Of a stretch of 32,189 nucleotides of DNA, positions 7,865-16,137 are shown piece after piece. Origin of the DNA: Clostridia bacterium (GTDB lineage Bacteria > Bacillota > Clostridia > Oscillospirales > CAG-382). Position 1 is the first letter of the stretch, and each line of letters begins with the position of its first letter. Under the pieces are notes generated by a model, which did no database searches, was not told the DNA's origin, and saw only the letters and a program-made list of their open reading frames with translations. Where the stretch lies: positions 1 to 32,189 of the forward strand of contig JAFOBR010000023.1 in NCBI GenBank assembly GCA_017381715.1. The letters are read 5' to 3'. The position numbers and the translations under genes are program-made.

Positions 7865-8899
7865 TTAAGATTTATTCTGACCAAGCTTGATTTCGTTTTC
7901 CGTGTTTCTTCTGGCGGCTACGATATCCAGATACTCCTCGGTCTTTTCGTTGTTAAGCCCAAGCATTAAGCAGGCTTCGTAAAACTGGTCCATAGTTTCG
8001 CATCGGGTATATACGTAATCCATTTTTTCCATATACGCATGCTTTTTCGCATATTCATTGCGGTCATCGTAATCGGTAAACAAAATCTTTGCAAGGCTTT
8101 TTGCTCTGCTGTAGGCTTTATCGTGGTACAGTTCTGCTTGGTTTACAATTGTTGCGGTTTTTGTTCCCGTTTCGCTCATTGCCGTATATCCCAGAGCATC
8201 AAGCACGAAAATTACTTTATCCATATATTCATCGGTAAGATTATATCTGGAAGTAAGCTTTTCAAGATAGTTTCGGATATTAATATTATGCTCCGCCTTG
8301 CTTATCTTTCCGCCGGATCCAAAGCGTTTTACAATTGCAGACGCAAGCTGGTATGCGCTCATGTTGGGGGTGAATACAATTCCGTCGCCGTCTGTATTAC
8401 CGTCTTCCGTGCCCAGCGAGTCGCCGCCCAAGGTTACGTCACCGTATTTAATTTTGTTGTCTGCCATTTCCTGCGCCAGCTTCTGCAGCTCTTTCCTTGC
8501 AGTTATGTTGTCCTTGGCGTAATCGGCATCAAGCTTTCCAAAGTATTCGTTTTTGCTTTTATTAAGCTGGGAAAGTCCTTCGCTATGCTGTTTCGCAAGG
8601 GAAGACAGGGTGTTGTTAAAGGTAATGTCCGAATTAAGCCTTGCCTGCGCGCTTTCTCCCGAAAAGGAAAGACCTCTGGAAGCAAGAAATTCTCCCGTGT
8701 TTTTTTCGTTTGTAAGCTTCTGTGCCGCCGCTTGGTTTTTCTTTTCCTCGTAATCCTTGTTTAAGCTTTCAACAGATTCCTTGTGCTGTTTTTCATAATT
8801 TGCTTTTGCGTTGTTATAAAGCTGTGTAAGGGCTGCGGAGGTTCCGTAGCTCTTTTCCAGTTCCTTTTTTGTTTGTTCTACAAGCTCGCTGTAGTTCAT
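7865..8899 (-). CDS. Coiled-coil phage protein at the ejection/needle position
   Basis: This 344-residue protein has an N-terminal half (about 1-155) that is strongly alpha-helical and rich in Lys, Glu, Gln and Ala, consistent with long coiled coils. A Gly/Asp-rich linker lies at about 157-172, and a second helical domain fills the rest. It has no signal peptide or membrane segment and I do not recognise a family. In P22-type phages the genes after the nozzle encode the tail needle and the internal ejection proteins, so one of these roles is plausible. The start overlaps the nozzle gene by 4 bp (ATGA), which argues for tight co-expression. Function is inferred from position and helical character only. 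Confidence 0.55.
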   Translation of the reverse strand: MNYSELVEQTKKELEKSYGTSAALTQLYNNAKANYEKQHKESVESLNKDYEEKKNQAAAQKLTNEKNTGEFLASRGLSFSGESAQARLNSDITFNNTLSSLAKQHSEGLSQLNKSKNEYFGKLDADYAKDNITARKELQKLAQEMADNKIKYGDVTLGGDSLGTEDGNTDGDGIVFTPNMSAYQLASAIVKRFGSGGKISKAEHNINIRNYLEKLTSRYNLTDEYMDKVIFVLDALGYTAMSETGTKTATIVNQAELYHDKAYSRAKSLAKILFTDYDDRNEYAKKHAYMEKMDYVYTRCETMDQFYEACLMLGLNNEKTEEYLDIVAARRNTENEIKLGQNKS

Positions 8900-10620
8900 C
8901 TTTCCACCTCCTTGTTTTTTATCTTAAAGGTAATGCTCTTTATATCTGCTTTGCGGTTTTCGTGGGTAGAAGATACAATTATCTTTGCGGCTGCTACTCT
9001 TTTTATTTCTGTCCTGAAGAAAAATCTCCGCAAAAGGCTGTTGTTTCTGTCCACGCTCACCGTCTGGGAATTCATTATCTGACCGATCTCGTTGGGGTTT
9101 GCCGTTACGGTAATGTCGGTTCCGTTTTCGTTATCCGCATCAATAATTACGGATAAAAGATCAAATTTTTTTCCCTTTGCGCCGAAATTCGTTACCGGTG
9201 TGCACCAGTAGGCGGTAATAGCACCGCTTTCGTCTTGGGTAAGCTCTTCCGAAAAATAGTATAGCTTACCTTCTTTGTTAAGCCAGTACAGTCTTCCCGG
9301 TATTTCGCAAAACTGTATTGCGTCTATACCGTCATATCGGTACCAAACCTGTGTTTTGTAATTGTATATGTAAAGCCCGTAGGGCGTGGAAAAATATAAT
9401 TCTCCCGTAGACTGTCTGTCATAAATACAGCAGTTGTCGGCGTTGCCGGTTTCGAGTATACGTTTTACGGTTTCGCTTATAGGCCCGGAAAAGCATACTG
9501 CGTTTCTTTCGTCCTGTACCGTGGTGGATATCCAACGGTTAAGTCCGTCATCGGAAAGGGTAACGGGAGTATTGTCTATCACCGCAGAGCTTCCCTTAAT
9601 AAGGTTTCCTTTTTCAAAATTAAGGTTGTAAACGGGGAATGAGGGATAGTAATTTCCCAAAGCGTCGGTTCGCAGTTCGCAGTAAGAATAATATGCTCTG
9701 TCTTCGGTGAAAATGAGCTGTCGGTCATATTGCTGAACCATATCGGTTATGGTGGATGCGCCTATTACCGTGTAATTGGTTTCGGGGAAATATTCTGCGC
9801 TGGGAAGCCCGTTTGCCAGCTCGGAATAAAAACGGTAATTGGGGTAATCGGGATTACCGTAAAGAAATACTCTTGTGTCCGTGTTACCGCCGAAATTCAT
9901 ACCGTCAGTACATTTTGTAATGGTTTTTGCCTTTGCGGTAGATGCCTTTTCCCAGCATATTTCAAGGTTGTTAAGTCCTTTTTTGGGAATATTTCCCTGG
10001 GCGAAAGAAACGGTGCCGTTTTGGATATCCGCAGTCCAGTTTTCGATCTCGTTTCCGTTTTCCTTTACCCATAAAACCGAATCTATTTCCTTTTCTCCCA
10101 GGGTATATACGGTTGACGTACCGTCTGCGGAAAATTGCATACGCTTTTTTCCGGTAAGCATATTCACTTTTTCAAAAAGTGTTCCGCTTCCGTCGGTATT
10201 ACACGAAACCGCCACCAAGGGAATATAGGGTGAAACCAAATTATAAATATTGTTTTCGTACTTAAAATAACCGGAATTACACAAAAAATATACTGCGTTT
10301 CCAAACCCGAAAATGTGGTGGCACTTACCTGCGGTTATATTTATGGTAACGAACGAATCTGTTTCAAAATCGTATTTGTATATTCTCGTTCCGGCGCACA
10401 CTATAAAATGAAGTATACCGTTTACGTATCCCCTCCACATGCGGTGAACACTTCCGTTAAAACTACCGTTGGAAAGCTTGCTTCCGCACCGTTTTTTAAG
10501 GCTTCCATCCTCACATACCTTAAAATTATTCATATCCGGCGAAAGAGAGGGATTGTGGGAAAAACCGTTTCTTTCGTCAAGACCTCCGAATTTATTTATA
10601 GTCAAAAGTCCGTTTGCCAT
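8896..10620 (-). CDS. Podovirus-type tail nozzle / packaged-DNA stabilisation protein
   Basis: This 574-residue beta-rich protein begins with INKFGGLDER, then LSPDMNNF and GSLKKRCGS. That opening (a GG-hydrophobic segment, an N residue in a D-x-x-N-F-like stretch, then G-S-L-x-x-R-x-G) recurs in short-tail nozzle and stabilisation proteins, which close the portal channel after packaging. Repeated short YxYxFET and LYIYNYKT-type strands suggest a beta-propeller-like fold. P22 gp10 is about 470 residues, so this version is longer and may include the distal tail tip. It lies directly after the adaptor gene with a 1-bp overlap (TGATG), as gp10 follows gp4 in P22. The assignment rests on the N-terminal pattern plus gene order. 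Confidence 0.6.
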   Translation of the reverse strand: MANGLLTINKFGGLDERNGFSHNPSLSPDMNNFKVCEDGSLKKRCGSKLSNGSFNGSVHRMWRGYVNGILHFIVCAGTRIYKYDFETDSFVTINITAGKCHHIFGFGNAVYFLCNSGYFKYENNIYNLVSPYIPLVAVSCNTDGSGTLFEKVNMLTGKKRMQFSADGTSTVYTLGEKEIDSVLWVKENGNEIENWTADIQNGTVSFAQGNIPKKGLNNLEICWEKASTAKAKTITKCTDGMNFGGNTDTRVFLYGNPDYPNYRFYSELANGLPSAEYFPETNYTVIGASTITDMVQQYDRQLIFTEDRAYYSYCELRTDALGNYYPSFPVYNLNFEKGNLIKGSSAVIDNTPVTLSDDGLNRWISTTVQDERNAVCFSGPISETVKRILETGNADNCCIYDRQSTGELYFSTPYGLYIYNYKTQVWYRYDGIDAIQFCEIPGRLYWLNKEGKLYYFSEELTQDESGAITAYWCTPVTNFGAKGKKFDLLSVIIDADNENGTDITVTANPNEIGQIMNSQTVSVDRNNSLLRRFFFRTEIKRVAAAKIIVSSTHENRKADIKSITFKIKNKEVER

Positions 10621-11003
10621 CAGTACACCTCGGTTACGGGATGAATTTTCGCCTTGCTCGCCCTTTGCATATTTCGGTAAGCATTGCGGTATCTGTTTTC
10701 CATAAGTTGAGATAACGCAGGGTCCTCATCACAGCAAAGATACGCCGCCACTCCGAAAGGCAGTACGGATACCGCCAAACGCTCGTCGCAGGGAACGTTT
10801 TCATTTAATCCGGTTATATCCAAAAATTCGTTGTCGGTACGGTTTTGAAGCAGGTTGTTGAGAGGGGCGCATTCCGCAAGACAGATATTAATTATATTTA
10901 CCGCCTTTGTTTTCATATCTGCGCAGTTTTCGGGTAAGAACCCGTTTGTTTTTCGCAGATCCAAAAGATCAAGGGCAATTTCAAAAAGTTTTTCTCCTGT
11001 CAT
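10620..11003 (-). CDS. Head-tail adaptor (connector) protein
   Basis: This 127-residue mostly helical protein contains LPFGVAAYLCCDEDPALSQL at about residues 82-101. The L-P-x-G-x-A-A-x-L ... D-x-A-L pattern is one I know from phage head-tail connector proteins, which form a ring under the portal. It lies between the coat and nozzle genes, the position of P22 gp4 (about 166 residues). The ATG is preceded by GAGGTG. Its end overlaps the start of the nozzle gene by one base. Individual sequence support is modest; position supports it well. Confidence 0.6.
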   Translation of the reverse strand: MTGEKLFEIALDLLDLRKTNGFLPENCADMKTKAVNIINICLAECAPLNNLLQNRTDNEFLDITGLNENVPCDERLAVSVLPFGVAAYLCCDEDPALSQLMENRYRNAYRNMQRASKAKIHPVTEVY

Positions 11004-11017
11004 AATTTCACCTCGTT

Positions 11018-11049
11018 AAAGGAGCATGCCTTTTGGGACACGCTCCTTT
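11018..11049 (-). terminator. Hairpin between coat and adaptor genes (possible attenuator)
   Basis: AAAGGAGC (11018-11025) pairs with GCTCCTTT (11042-11049), and the stem continues inward with mismatches. On the minus transcript the stem ends in TTTAA, a short T tract. It lies in the 56-bp gap after the coat gene, where phages often place partial terminators so that coat mRNA exceeds tail mRNA. It also contains the adaptor's AAGGAG-like stretch. Confidence 0.5.
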
Positions 11050-11059
11050 TGTATAAAGA

Positions 11060-11893
11060 TCAGGCAATCGCGTTGCCGCCGTCGGTTACGGGTACATCTA
11101 CCAGCTCTTCGGGCTTGATAACCTTTGCACCGAACACGATTCTGCCACGCACAGCGGAATCAAAGGAATTTTCCAATCTGTCGATATACTGGATATCCAG
11201 CACCTGCTCTGCGTATGCAATAGCGGAATAAGAACCTGCCATCAGATGCACAGTGCCGTTGTCATCAGCGGCAAGCTGGTTGGAAACGTAAAGATCACAG
11301 CCAAGCTCATCGGTAAAACCGATAGTACCGCTGCCGTTAACACCGTTGTTTATCTGGAACTTGATTCCCGCAAGCATAAGCTTGGTCTTAACGAAGGGAG
11401 GCACTACGATCCAGATTCTGCCGTCCTGCACGTTCTTTGTTTCAAGTATTTCCTTAACCTCGCCGATCAGCTGAAGCACGTTTGCGGGAGTAACGGACTT
11501 GGCATCCTCAAAATAATTTTCTGCCTGCTCGTAAAGACCGAAAACGTATGCGTCAACCTCCTTCTTAAGATTATAGGAAGCACGCTTTGCCTGAGAATCC
11601 TTAAGACCGAGAGAGCTTCTCAAAGCTTCAAGGTCTGCCACCTTAAAGGAAAACGCCTTATCCTGATCAATTCTCAGAACGGTTGCGGAATCCTGAATAT
11701 CCTCGTAGGTTACGGTGCCTTCGTAATCATATACGGTAGGGTCGTTAAGACCTATGAAGGTTACGCTGTCGCCGCGGTTTTTAATATCTCCCACAAAGGA
11801 AGTGTTGCATATACGGTTTGCAAGGAGGTTATCCTCGTTTGTACGCATTATTTCTGCAGAAATTACCTTTTCGATACTGTTGTAATTAGACAT
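11060..11893 (-). CDS. Phage major capsid (coat) protein
   Basis: This 277-residue protein starts MSNYNSIEKVISAEI and has features of HK97-fold coat proteins: an early strand-rich segment (GDSVTFIGLNDPTVYDYEG), a mid helical region with LKKEVDAYVFGLYEQA (the spine-helix region), a PPFVKTKL segment, and a C-terminal strand RGRIVFGAKVIKPEEL. The closing G-x-x-V-x-x-P pattern is common in these coats. It is short compared with P22 coat (about 430 residues), consistent with the bare fold without an insertion domain. It sits directly after the scaffold gene and before the adaptor. AAGGAG lies about 10 nt before the ATG. A hairpin downstream may raise its relative expression. Confidence 0.75.
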   Translation of the reverse strand: MSNYNSIEKVISAEIMRTNEDNLLANRICNTSFVGDIKNRGDSVTFIGLNDPTVYDYEGTVTYEDIQDSATVLRIDQDKAFSFKVADLEALRSSLGLKDSQAKRASYNLKKEVDAYVFGLYEQAENYFEDAKSVTPANVLQLIGEVKEILETKNVQDGRIWIVVPPFVKTKLMLAGIKFQINNGVNGSGTIGFTDELGCDLYVSNQLAADDNGTVHLMAGSYSAIAYAEQVLDIQYIDRLENSFDSAVRGRIVFGAKVIKPEELVDVPVTDGGNAIA

Positions 11894-11917
11894 TTTTCAT
11901 TTTCTCCTTTTAATTTT

Positions 11918-12355
11918 TTAAAGTTTCCAGTTTTTAATGGAACGTATAATATGTTTAAAATTCTTTTTAACGTTTTCGTCCGACATACCTTCCACCTGTT
12001 CGGGGGTGAAGGTCTGCTCGGTATCCGCTTCTTTGCCGGCGGGAGCGCTCCTGCGCTGGTTTTCTTCGTTTACATAATGTGCCTTTGCATCGTTGTTTTG
12101 GGTCTTGCAAAGATACAAAGCGTATGCGGCGGAAAGGGAAGTGCCGCTTGCGACCTCCTCCCACACCTCGTCGGGAATATCTGCGGGAAGCACATCGGGA
12201 AACAGCTTTTTGAACTTTTCCACATCCTTGCTAACCGCATCGGATTGCTTTTTTGTGTGCCTTTCTGCCTTTATGGCCTCAAGCAGTTCTTCTGCCGTGG
12301 CGCCTTCCTCCTTTGCCATTTCGGTAATCATTGTCAAAATATCCTGTTCTTTCAT
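11918..12355 (-). CDS. Phage capsid scaffold protein
   Basis: This 145-residue, highly charged protein is largely helical and has no catalytic motif. The segment FPDVLPADIPDEVWEEVASG, followed by SLSAAYALY, resembles the central part of small phage scaffolding proteins, and its tail is basic (HIIRSIKNWKL), as expected for contact with the inner coat surface. Scaffolds fill the procapsid and leave before DNA packaging. The position between portal and coat genes matches P22 gp8 (about 300 residues), although this one is about half the length. It overlaps the portal gene by 4 bp. Confidence 0.65.
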   Translation of the reverse strand: MKEQDILTMITEMAKEEGATAEELLEAIKAERHTKKQSDAVSKDVEKFKKLFPDVLPADIPDEVWEEVASGTSLSAAYALYLCKTQNNDAKAHYVNEENQRRSAPAGKEADTEQTFTPEQVEGMSDENVKKNFKHIIRSIKNWKL

Positions 12356-13878
12356 AAAACCTCCGTTTGTATACTTTCTATAAGCTCTTTTTTGCGGGGA
12401 ATAATGTTTTCGGGCAACCGTTCAAGGTATTGCTTGGTGTTAATAAGTCCCATTTTAAGCAGATTGTCCAAAGTGTTTACTGCGGTTACCTCCGACCACC
12501 AGCCGGAGGCACCCACGTCTATATCACACTCAAACAACGCCTCTCTGTAGTGTGAAAATGGGAAGGTCTCGTACTCACCGCCTTGGGTGGGCAAAAGTCT
12601 TTCGTCCGCATAATAGGCAAACATAAAGTTAAGCCATATAAGACCTATATCTTCGATAAATTGGTAAAGCGCCCTTCTCACGTTTTCAAGGGGCTGTGCA
12701 GACGCCTGCTGCAACGCAATTATAGCAGAAGTATTGTCGGCTCTTTCACTGCCCAATGCAGAATCCGTTGCCCCCAGAAAATCCTTTGTGTGGCTTATCG
12801 CCATATTTATAACGTCCAGCATACCGCTTTGCATACTTCCGCTGTTAAGCACCGCCGCCACGTTTTCGATAGGGCCGTTTACAGCCACCGCCTCGCCAAC
12901 CTTGTTGGACCAATCCTCGATAACCGTGGAATCGTATATCACTTTGGAAAAAGCGGTGTCCATCATGTGCTTCATCACCATAGCGTAGCCCTTGTTAATG
13001 AATATCTGGTTGTCCTTAAGTCCCGTTCCCACGGCGCGTCCGTGCCAGCTGTTTTTCACTCTGGTCCAGCTGAAGTACGCCAGAGGATACAAGGTAAGCC
13101 CCGTATCCGTATCACCGATAATAACGGTATCCTTTACGGATTTTCTGTACATCACCTTGCCATCGTCGTTTTTCCACAGCTTTATAAGAGTTACGCACTT
13201 TGTGTTTTCCAGCTCCTTTTCAGACATATCCCCCGCAAAACCGTCGGTGTCGCTGTCGGGAACAATAAGTGCGATGTTTTCTTTTGAAATTCCGGCTTTC
13301 TCTGCCTGCTTGCGAAGATCGCTTACAAGCTCTCTGCCGGAAATAAGTATATATGGCTGTGTCTGCACGGAAACGCTGTTGGGATTACCGAAGAATACGT
13401 TGGTGTTATCGATAAGCACCGTCTTAAAATCCCCCGTATACGCCTGACCGGTCTTTACGGAAGGATCCCAATAAGTGTAGGCAACGGCATCTCCCGTAAC
13501 CGCCGCATCGTAAAGGGAATCGGAAATAAGCTTATCCATCTTAAGTTTTTCCCAGCGGTTTTTGGATACGCTTTTAAGAGTTTCGTTTATCCTTTCCTCT
13601 TCTTCGCGGGAAAGCTTTGGAAGGGGAGAGGCGTAGCGAAAATTCATTTTAACAGCGCTGGAAGCGATATTGGAAATGTAGTAATCGATAATCCGTTTAA
13701 AGAAATTGAAAACCGGTGTGGGCAATCCCGAAGCGGCTACACCCGTCCATTGGTCGCCGCGGTAAAATCTTTCGTTGGTATCCACCTCTTCGTACAGACC
13801 TATTGAACGGTTGTATTCCTTGCCTTTTTCATACAGCGCCCACTCCTCTGTATAGGCTTTTTGCTTTTTGAATTTCAT
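12352..13878 (-). CDS. Phage portal protein
   Basis: This 508-residue protein has the features of podovirus-type portals: an early NERFYRGDQWTG motif (about residues 35-46), a strand/helix wing domain containing WDPSVKTG, SWHGRAVGTGLKDNQ in the central part, and a helical SALGSERADNTSAIIALQQA segment typical of the crown/stem transition. Portals form the twelve-part ring through which DNA enters and leaves the capsid. P22 portal is about 725 residues, so this is a compact version without a long barrel. It starts 8 bp after the terminase gene and overlaps the scaffold gene by 4 bp. Confidence 0.8.
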   Translation of the reverse strand: MKFKKQKAYTEEWALYEKGKEYNRSIGLYEEVDTNERFYRGDQWTGVAASGLPTPVFNFFKRIIDYYISNIASSAVKMNFRYASPLPKLSREEEERINETLKSVSKNRWEKLKMDKLISDSLYDAAVTGDAVAYTYWDPSVKTGQAYTGDFKTVLIDNTNVFFGNPNSVSVQTQPYILISGRELVSDLRKQAEKAGISKENIALIVPDSDTDGFAGDMSEKELENTKCVTLIKLWKNDDGKVMYRKSVKDTVIIGDTDTGLTLYPLAYFSWTRVKNSWHGRAVGTGLKDNQIFINKGYAMVMKHMMDTAFSKVIYDSTVIEDWSNKVGEAVAVNGPIENVAAVLNSGSMQSGMLDVINMAISHTKDFLGATDSALGSERADNTSAIIALQQASAQPLENVRRALYQFIEDIGLIWLNFMFAYYADERLLPTQGGEYETFPFSHYREALFECDIDVGASGWWSEVTAVNTLDNLLKMGLINTKQYLERLPENIIPRKKELIESIQTEVL

Positions 13879-13886
13879 TTTATCTC

Positions 13887-15239
13887 CTAATCGTATTGTA
13901 TAATTCCGTTGTATCCGTCTTCCGTCTGCGGTGATTCAAAGGAATACAGACTTCTTCGGAATTTGGGTGTGATCTTGCTTTTTGCCGTAGGCTCTCTGGA
14001 CATAAGGGCATATCTTAAAGCCTCGGGTGCGTGGGTAATGTCATGGGGCTGCGAAGAAGCATCCTCCCGCACCTTTTCGTCAAACCGTAAAAGGGGCAGA
14101 CAACGTATCAGCTCGGCACAGCTGTGGGATATGGCAAGACGGCTTTTTCCGTCTTTCGGGTTAAGATATTCTCTTACCGCACGCCAACCGGGTATACGGG
14201 CGTTATTTGCCTTAATAAGCCCCTTTAATCCGCTTGAATTAAGAATATCAAACCCGCTTTTACCGCTTTCCTGTCGTCTGTTCCAAAGGTCGGGGGAAGC
14301 AACGGTATAACGTATTTTTTCTCCTGCAGGTGTACGGGCGCATATTTCTGCGGCGGCTTGGGATAATATGAGATTCGGCGCGTTGAACTCTCTGTATACG
14401 GTAACGTTTCCTTTGCCGTCTGCGGCGCACCACAAACAGCTCGTCATATCCAGACCGTAATCAAGGGCGCGGAACAGAAAAGCGTTTTTGGGTATAACCG
14501 GATCTTTTACCACGTGTATTCTCGGGTCAAATTCGGGGAAGAACGCTCCCTCAAAGGCGTCCCAATCACCGTAAAGCATCGCCCTTTTTCTTGCATCGGG
14601 CAGAGCGGAGAGGGCGTTTACGTAATCGGGGTCGTTTTCAGTAAGATATTTGTTATCGAATACAAGACTTTGAATAAAGCGGTAGTCTTCGGGGTTTTCT
14701 CCGTCGCGGTAAAGTTTGTCGATAAACAGCCTCTTCACCCAATCGTGTCCCACGCCTCCGGGGTTGCAGGTAAAATACATTCTGGGGCGGAACGGTTCTT
14801 TCATATTGCCCGAATATCTGTTGCATTCCGTAAGACATTGGAACTGAAAATAGGTAAAATGGGTAGCTTCCTCCATACCTATAATCTCGTAAGCCTGTCC
14901 TTGGTATTGCAAAACGTCCTGCTCTCCGTCGCAATACCCGAGCTTTATTCTCGAACCGTTGGGGAATAAAAATTCCTTTTTGGTTTCGCTGTATACCGCC
15001 GTATCAGCCAGCATTTTTAGAAGCGGCACAATATGGTTATCCCTTAATTCTCCCAAAGTGCGCCGCAGCAAGAGTATTTGTATGCCGGGATGCTTTAATG
15101 CCAGGAGTACAAATTTCGTACGCATCGCCCAGCTTTTTCCACCGCCTCTTGCGCCGCCGTATGCGGTATATCTGTGCTGTGAGTTAAAGAAAGCTTCCTG
15201 CTTTTTGTTTGGACGCAGGGTTATTGTCAGTTGCCCCAT
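13887..15239 (-). CDS. terL: Phage terminase large subunit (packaging ATPase/nuclease)
   Basis: This 450-residue two-domain motor protein packages DNA into the procapsid and cuts it. The ATPase domain has Walker A GGARGGGKS (28-36), a Walker B-like YEIIGMEEATHF (117-128, with E123/E124) and the coupling motif TCNPGG (157-162). The RNase H-like nuclease domain begins at about residue 250 and shows acidic residues in LDYGLD (D260), ASPDLW (D317) and PHDITHAPEALRY (D400). All expected catalytic positions are occupied, so the enzyme looks functional. The start overlaps the end of the small terminase gene by 13 bp. Length is normal for the family. Confidence 0.93.
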   Translation of the reverse strand: MGQLTITLRPNKKQEAFFNSQHRYTAYGGARGGGKSWAMRTKFVLLALKHPGIQILLLRRTLGELRDNHIVPLLKMLADTAVYSETKKEFLFPNGSRIKLGYCDGEQDVLQYQGQAYEIIGMEEATHFTYFQFQCLTECNRYSGNMKEPFRPRMYFTCNPGGVGHDWVKRLFIDKLYRDGENPEDYRFIQSLVFDNKYLTENDPDYVNALSALPDARKRAMLYGDWDAFEGAFFPEFDPRIHVVKDPVIPKNAFLFRALDYGLDMTSCLWCAADGKGNVTVYREFNAPNLILSQAAAEICARTPAGEKIRYTVASPDLWNRRQESGKSGFDILNSSGLKGLIKANNARIPGWRAVREYLNPKDGKSRLAISHSCAELIRCLPLLRFDEKVREDASSQPHDITHAPEALRYALMSREPTAKSKITPKFRRSLYSFESPQTEDGYNGIIQYD

Positions 15240-15637
15240 TTTCCTGCTTCTCCTTTTAATATCACCGTGCTTTTTTCCGAACTATCGCCAAAGTCCGGTT
15301 TGTCCTTGTATGAATGGTTGTTTTTCATATCAAATACAAAAACAGCCGCCGGGATTTTCCCTTTAAAAGCAAGCTGTTTTTTTATAAAAGCTATTCTGTT
15401 CATTGCCCGTGAAACCGCGGGCGAATATTTTTTGTCCGACATCATTTCAAAAATATCGGCTCGTGTGCAGGAGAGAAAATCAGCCAATGCCTCAACGTCT
15501 GCCACCTCCTCCGTGTGTTCGGGCAGATATTGGGAAAAATAGCAATTAATCCTTTCCGCACACTCTTCAGGGCATGAAAAAACCGCCTTGTAGGGCGGCT
15601 TTCGGTTATTTGGTTTGTTCTGACTCTCTAAAGTCAT
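15227..15637 (-). CDS. terS: Phage terminase small subunit
   Basis: This 136-residue protein has a short helix-turn-helix-like region at about residues 47-62 (VEALADFLSCTRADIFEMM), then a helix and the segment KIPAAVFVFDMKNNHSYKDK. The last resembles the A-x-I-F-x-L-K-N-N-x-G-W-x-D-K signature common near the C-terminus of small terminases. Small terminases recognise the packaging start in the DNA and activate the large subunit. A strong ribosome binding site, AAGGAGA, lies inside the end of the upstream GtrA-like gene, whose stop overlaps this start by 4 bp (ATGA). Confidence 0.75.
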   Translation of the reverse strand: MTLESQNKPNNRKPPYKAVFSCPEECAERINCYFSQYLPEHTEEVADVEALADFLSCTRADIFEMMSDKKYSPAVSRAMNRIAFIKKQLAFKGKIPAAVFVFDMKNNHSYKDKPDFGDSSEKSTVILKGEAGKWGN

Positions 15638-16062
15638 TTTTTCTCCTTGCTGGTAAAAATGTAGATCTTGCTGGCGATATAATTAATAATAAGGCACAGC
15701 ACGGAAGATACTACCGTGGCGATAAGGGAAGAATAGGGCAGGAATGAAAGCAGTGCGGGTAAAAATGCCATAAAGATCATATCCAGCAGCATCACCGCTA
15801 TGCGAGTAACAAAAAAGAGTACACTCTCCTTTGAAACCGCCGCCGCGGATTTATTTTTGCTGTCAAACACCCAAATGCGGTTGGGAAGGTATGCAAAGGC
15901 AATTCCGGCAACGTTTTTTACAACAGTCGATACCGTATCGTTTAAATCCAAAAGGTAAAACGCTACCCAGAACGCCAGTATGGATACCAGAGTAGTTAAG
16001 CCGCCCACCACAAGATATTTTCCTTTTTCGGTGCAAAACAGCAAGTTAAAGATCTTTTTCAT
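15634..16062 (-). CDS. GtrA family membrane protein
   Basis: This 142-residue protein has four predicted membrane segments and the family hallmarks KYLVVGGLTTLVSILAFW at the N-terminus and ADRIWVF-like LPNRIWVFDSK after the second segment. GtrA proteins are thought to move undecaprenyl-linked sugars across the membrane for decoration of surface polymers; some phages carry one to alter host receptors, but many Bacillota encode them on the chromosome. It has its own promoter (16138-16146). Its stop overlaps terS by 4 bp, so it heads the transcript of the phage cassette. Whether it belongs to the phage or is a host gene is unclear. Confidence 0.85.
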   Translation of the reverse strand: MKKIFNLLFCTEKGKYLVVGGLTTLVSILAFWVAFYLLDLNDTVSTVVKNVAGIAFAYLPNRIWVFDSKNKSAAAVSKESVLFFVTRIAVMLLDMIFMAFLPALLSFLPYSSLIATVVSSVLCLIINYIASKIYIFTSKEKK

Positions 16063-16137
16063 TTTTAATATTTCTCCGTACGTCGCTTTTAAGTAAGTGG
16101 CACGGAAAGCACTGTGTTTCTTTACCTCACGTAAATC

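Larger units (their letters stand above)
7149..15637 (-). mobile_element. Compact short-tailed-phage structural cassette (cryptic or domesticated prophage)
   Basis: Ten contiguous minus-strand genes run in the order of P22-type virion modules: small and large terminase, portal, scaffold, coat, adaptor, nozzle, then a coiled-coil protein, a holin and a small membrane protein. Overlaps of 1-13 bp or short gaps join them. All frames are open and no interrupted gene is seen. Integrase, repressor, replication genes, tail fibre and endolysin are absent between the hydrogenase operon and hemW. I see no flanking direct repeat that would be an att site. Codon use looks like the host's. It could be a gene-transfer-agent-like system, another domesticated particle, or an incomplete prophage. 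Confidence 0.75.

Noticed and set aside
11246..12550. A 434-codon plus-strand frame across the coat, scaffold and portal genes
   Set aside because: It crosses three gene junctions of the phage cassette, has shadow-like composition and no ribosome binding site.
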